64,000 nt of DNA from Marchantia polymorpha subsp. ruderalis. Its lineage: Eukaryota; Streptophyta; Marchantiopsida; Marchantiales; Marchantiaceae. Each line of letters begins with the position of its first letter. Position 1 is the stretch's first letter. The notes beneath the pieces were generated by a model. The model saw only the letters and a list, made by a program, of their open reading frames with translations, did no database searches and had not been told where the DNA came from. Where the stretch lies: assembly GCA_037833965.1 (NCBI GenBank), contig AP031356.1, forward strand, positions 26,124,501-26,188,500, in the 5' to 3' direction. Both the position numbers and the translations under genes were made by a program. Shown here one piece after another: positions 63,701 to 64,000 of this stretch.

Positions 63701-64000
63701 AACTATTATTAACTATGACGTATGAAATGTGTACATTACGTGACTGTTTTTTGATTTTTTATTACGGTAAAACATGCACACAGATATGAAATCTTTTTAT
63801 ATATATGGTATGATTTTCTAAAGAATCTGCAATGAAAATATGTAAATTTTGAGATGAAGTATACTAAATTTTTCTTATAATCTATGAAACTATTCAAGAT
63901 GTGCATACGCGAATTCTCGGTATAAGTACTCAATGCGAACAAAATAATGCAAAAGAGAATTATCATTGTGGATATTCGTCACAAATCAAAGGTGGAAGCC
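57701..64000. other. AT-rich desert to the window end
   Basis: About 6.3 kb of very AT-rich DNA with no intact gene. Open frames are short and have random AT-rich composition. A degenerate tandem repeat at 59217 is the only structure I can point to. Confidence 0.6.
59217..59510. repeat. Degenerate tandem repeat, period ~155
   Basis: A block beginning GCATCAAAGT at 59217 recurs from 59372 with a shared order of motifs: ATCT(G/A)TG(A/T)GATGTT, TTAAT(A/T)(T/G)AT, GC(G/T)CATG or GCATG, ATCTAACA, AGATA and a TTTT-rich TTGCATC end. Many differences indicate age. A partial third start appears at about 59503. Confidence 0.6.

Noticed and set aside
1..64000. tRNA, rRNA, CRISPR or bacterial-type operon features
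   Set aside because: I looked for T-loop-like GGTTC segments with plausible partner arms, and for repeat-spacer arrays, and found none. Spliced nuclear plant genes make bacterial features unexpected.

Overview
The window is nuclear DNA of a land plant. It holds four intact genes, all spliced with GT-AG introns except one single-exon gene: a PIG-S subunit of the GPI transamidase (+, 13 coding exons, 5507-12954), eIF5A (+, 5 coding exons, 26234-27594), a mid-SUN-domain membrane protein (-, 4 coding exons, 44257-47531) and a plant GT37 fucosyltransferase (+, one exon, 53608-55410). The GT37 enzyme and the plant-style mid-SUN protein point to plants. The low gene density, short introns and very AT-rich spacers would fit a bryophyte or another seed-free plant, but the species cannot be fixed from the sequence alone.

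Layout. 1-5.5 kb is spacer with a TA microsatellite and an imperfect duplication. 5.5-13 kb is PIG-S; its tenth intron carries a decayed, internally deleted Ty1/Copia LTR retrotransposon in antisense orientation. 13-18 kb is spacer of moderate GC with no recognisable gene but a run of four back-to-back hairpins. 18-23 kb is AT-rich and holds two non-autonomous elements with long terminal inverted repeats; a related third element lies at 34.9 kb. 25.1-26.2 kb is a GC-rich island leading into eIF5A. 28.6-39.4 kb is a very AT-rich desert interrupted by one small island that keeps a gene relic with intact splice sites. 39.4-44.3 kb on the minus strand carries dispersed, broken exon-like segments of an unrecognised multi-exon gene, directly downstream of the SUN gene. 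47.5-49.1 kb is a GC-rich island upstream of the SUN gene. 53.6-55.4 kb is the fucosyltransferase, and 57.7-64 kb is a second AT-rich desert.

The four genes are not an operon or pathway; each is an independent housekeeping or endomembrane gene (ER GPI anchoring, translation, ER or nuclear-envelope SUN protein, Golgi glycosylation). What stands out is the contrast between well-kept genes with GC-rich starts and spacers made of decayed mobile elements and gene relics. I found no convincing new multi-gene system. The best leads are the long-TIR family, the minus-strand relic gene and its relation to the SUN gene's 3' end, and the hairpin cluster.
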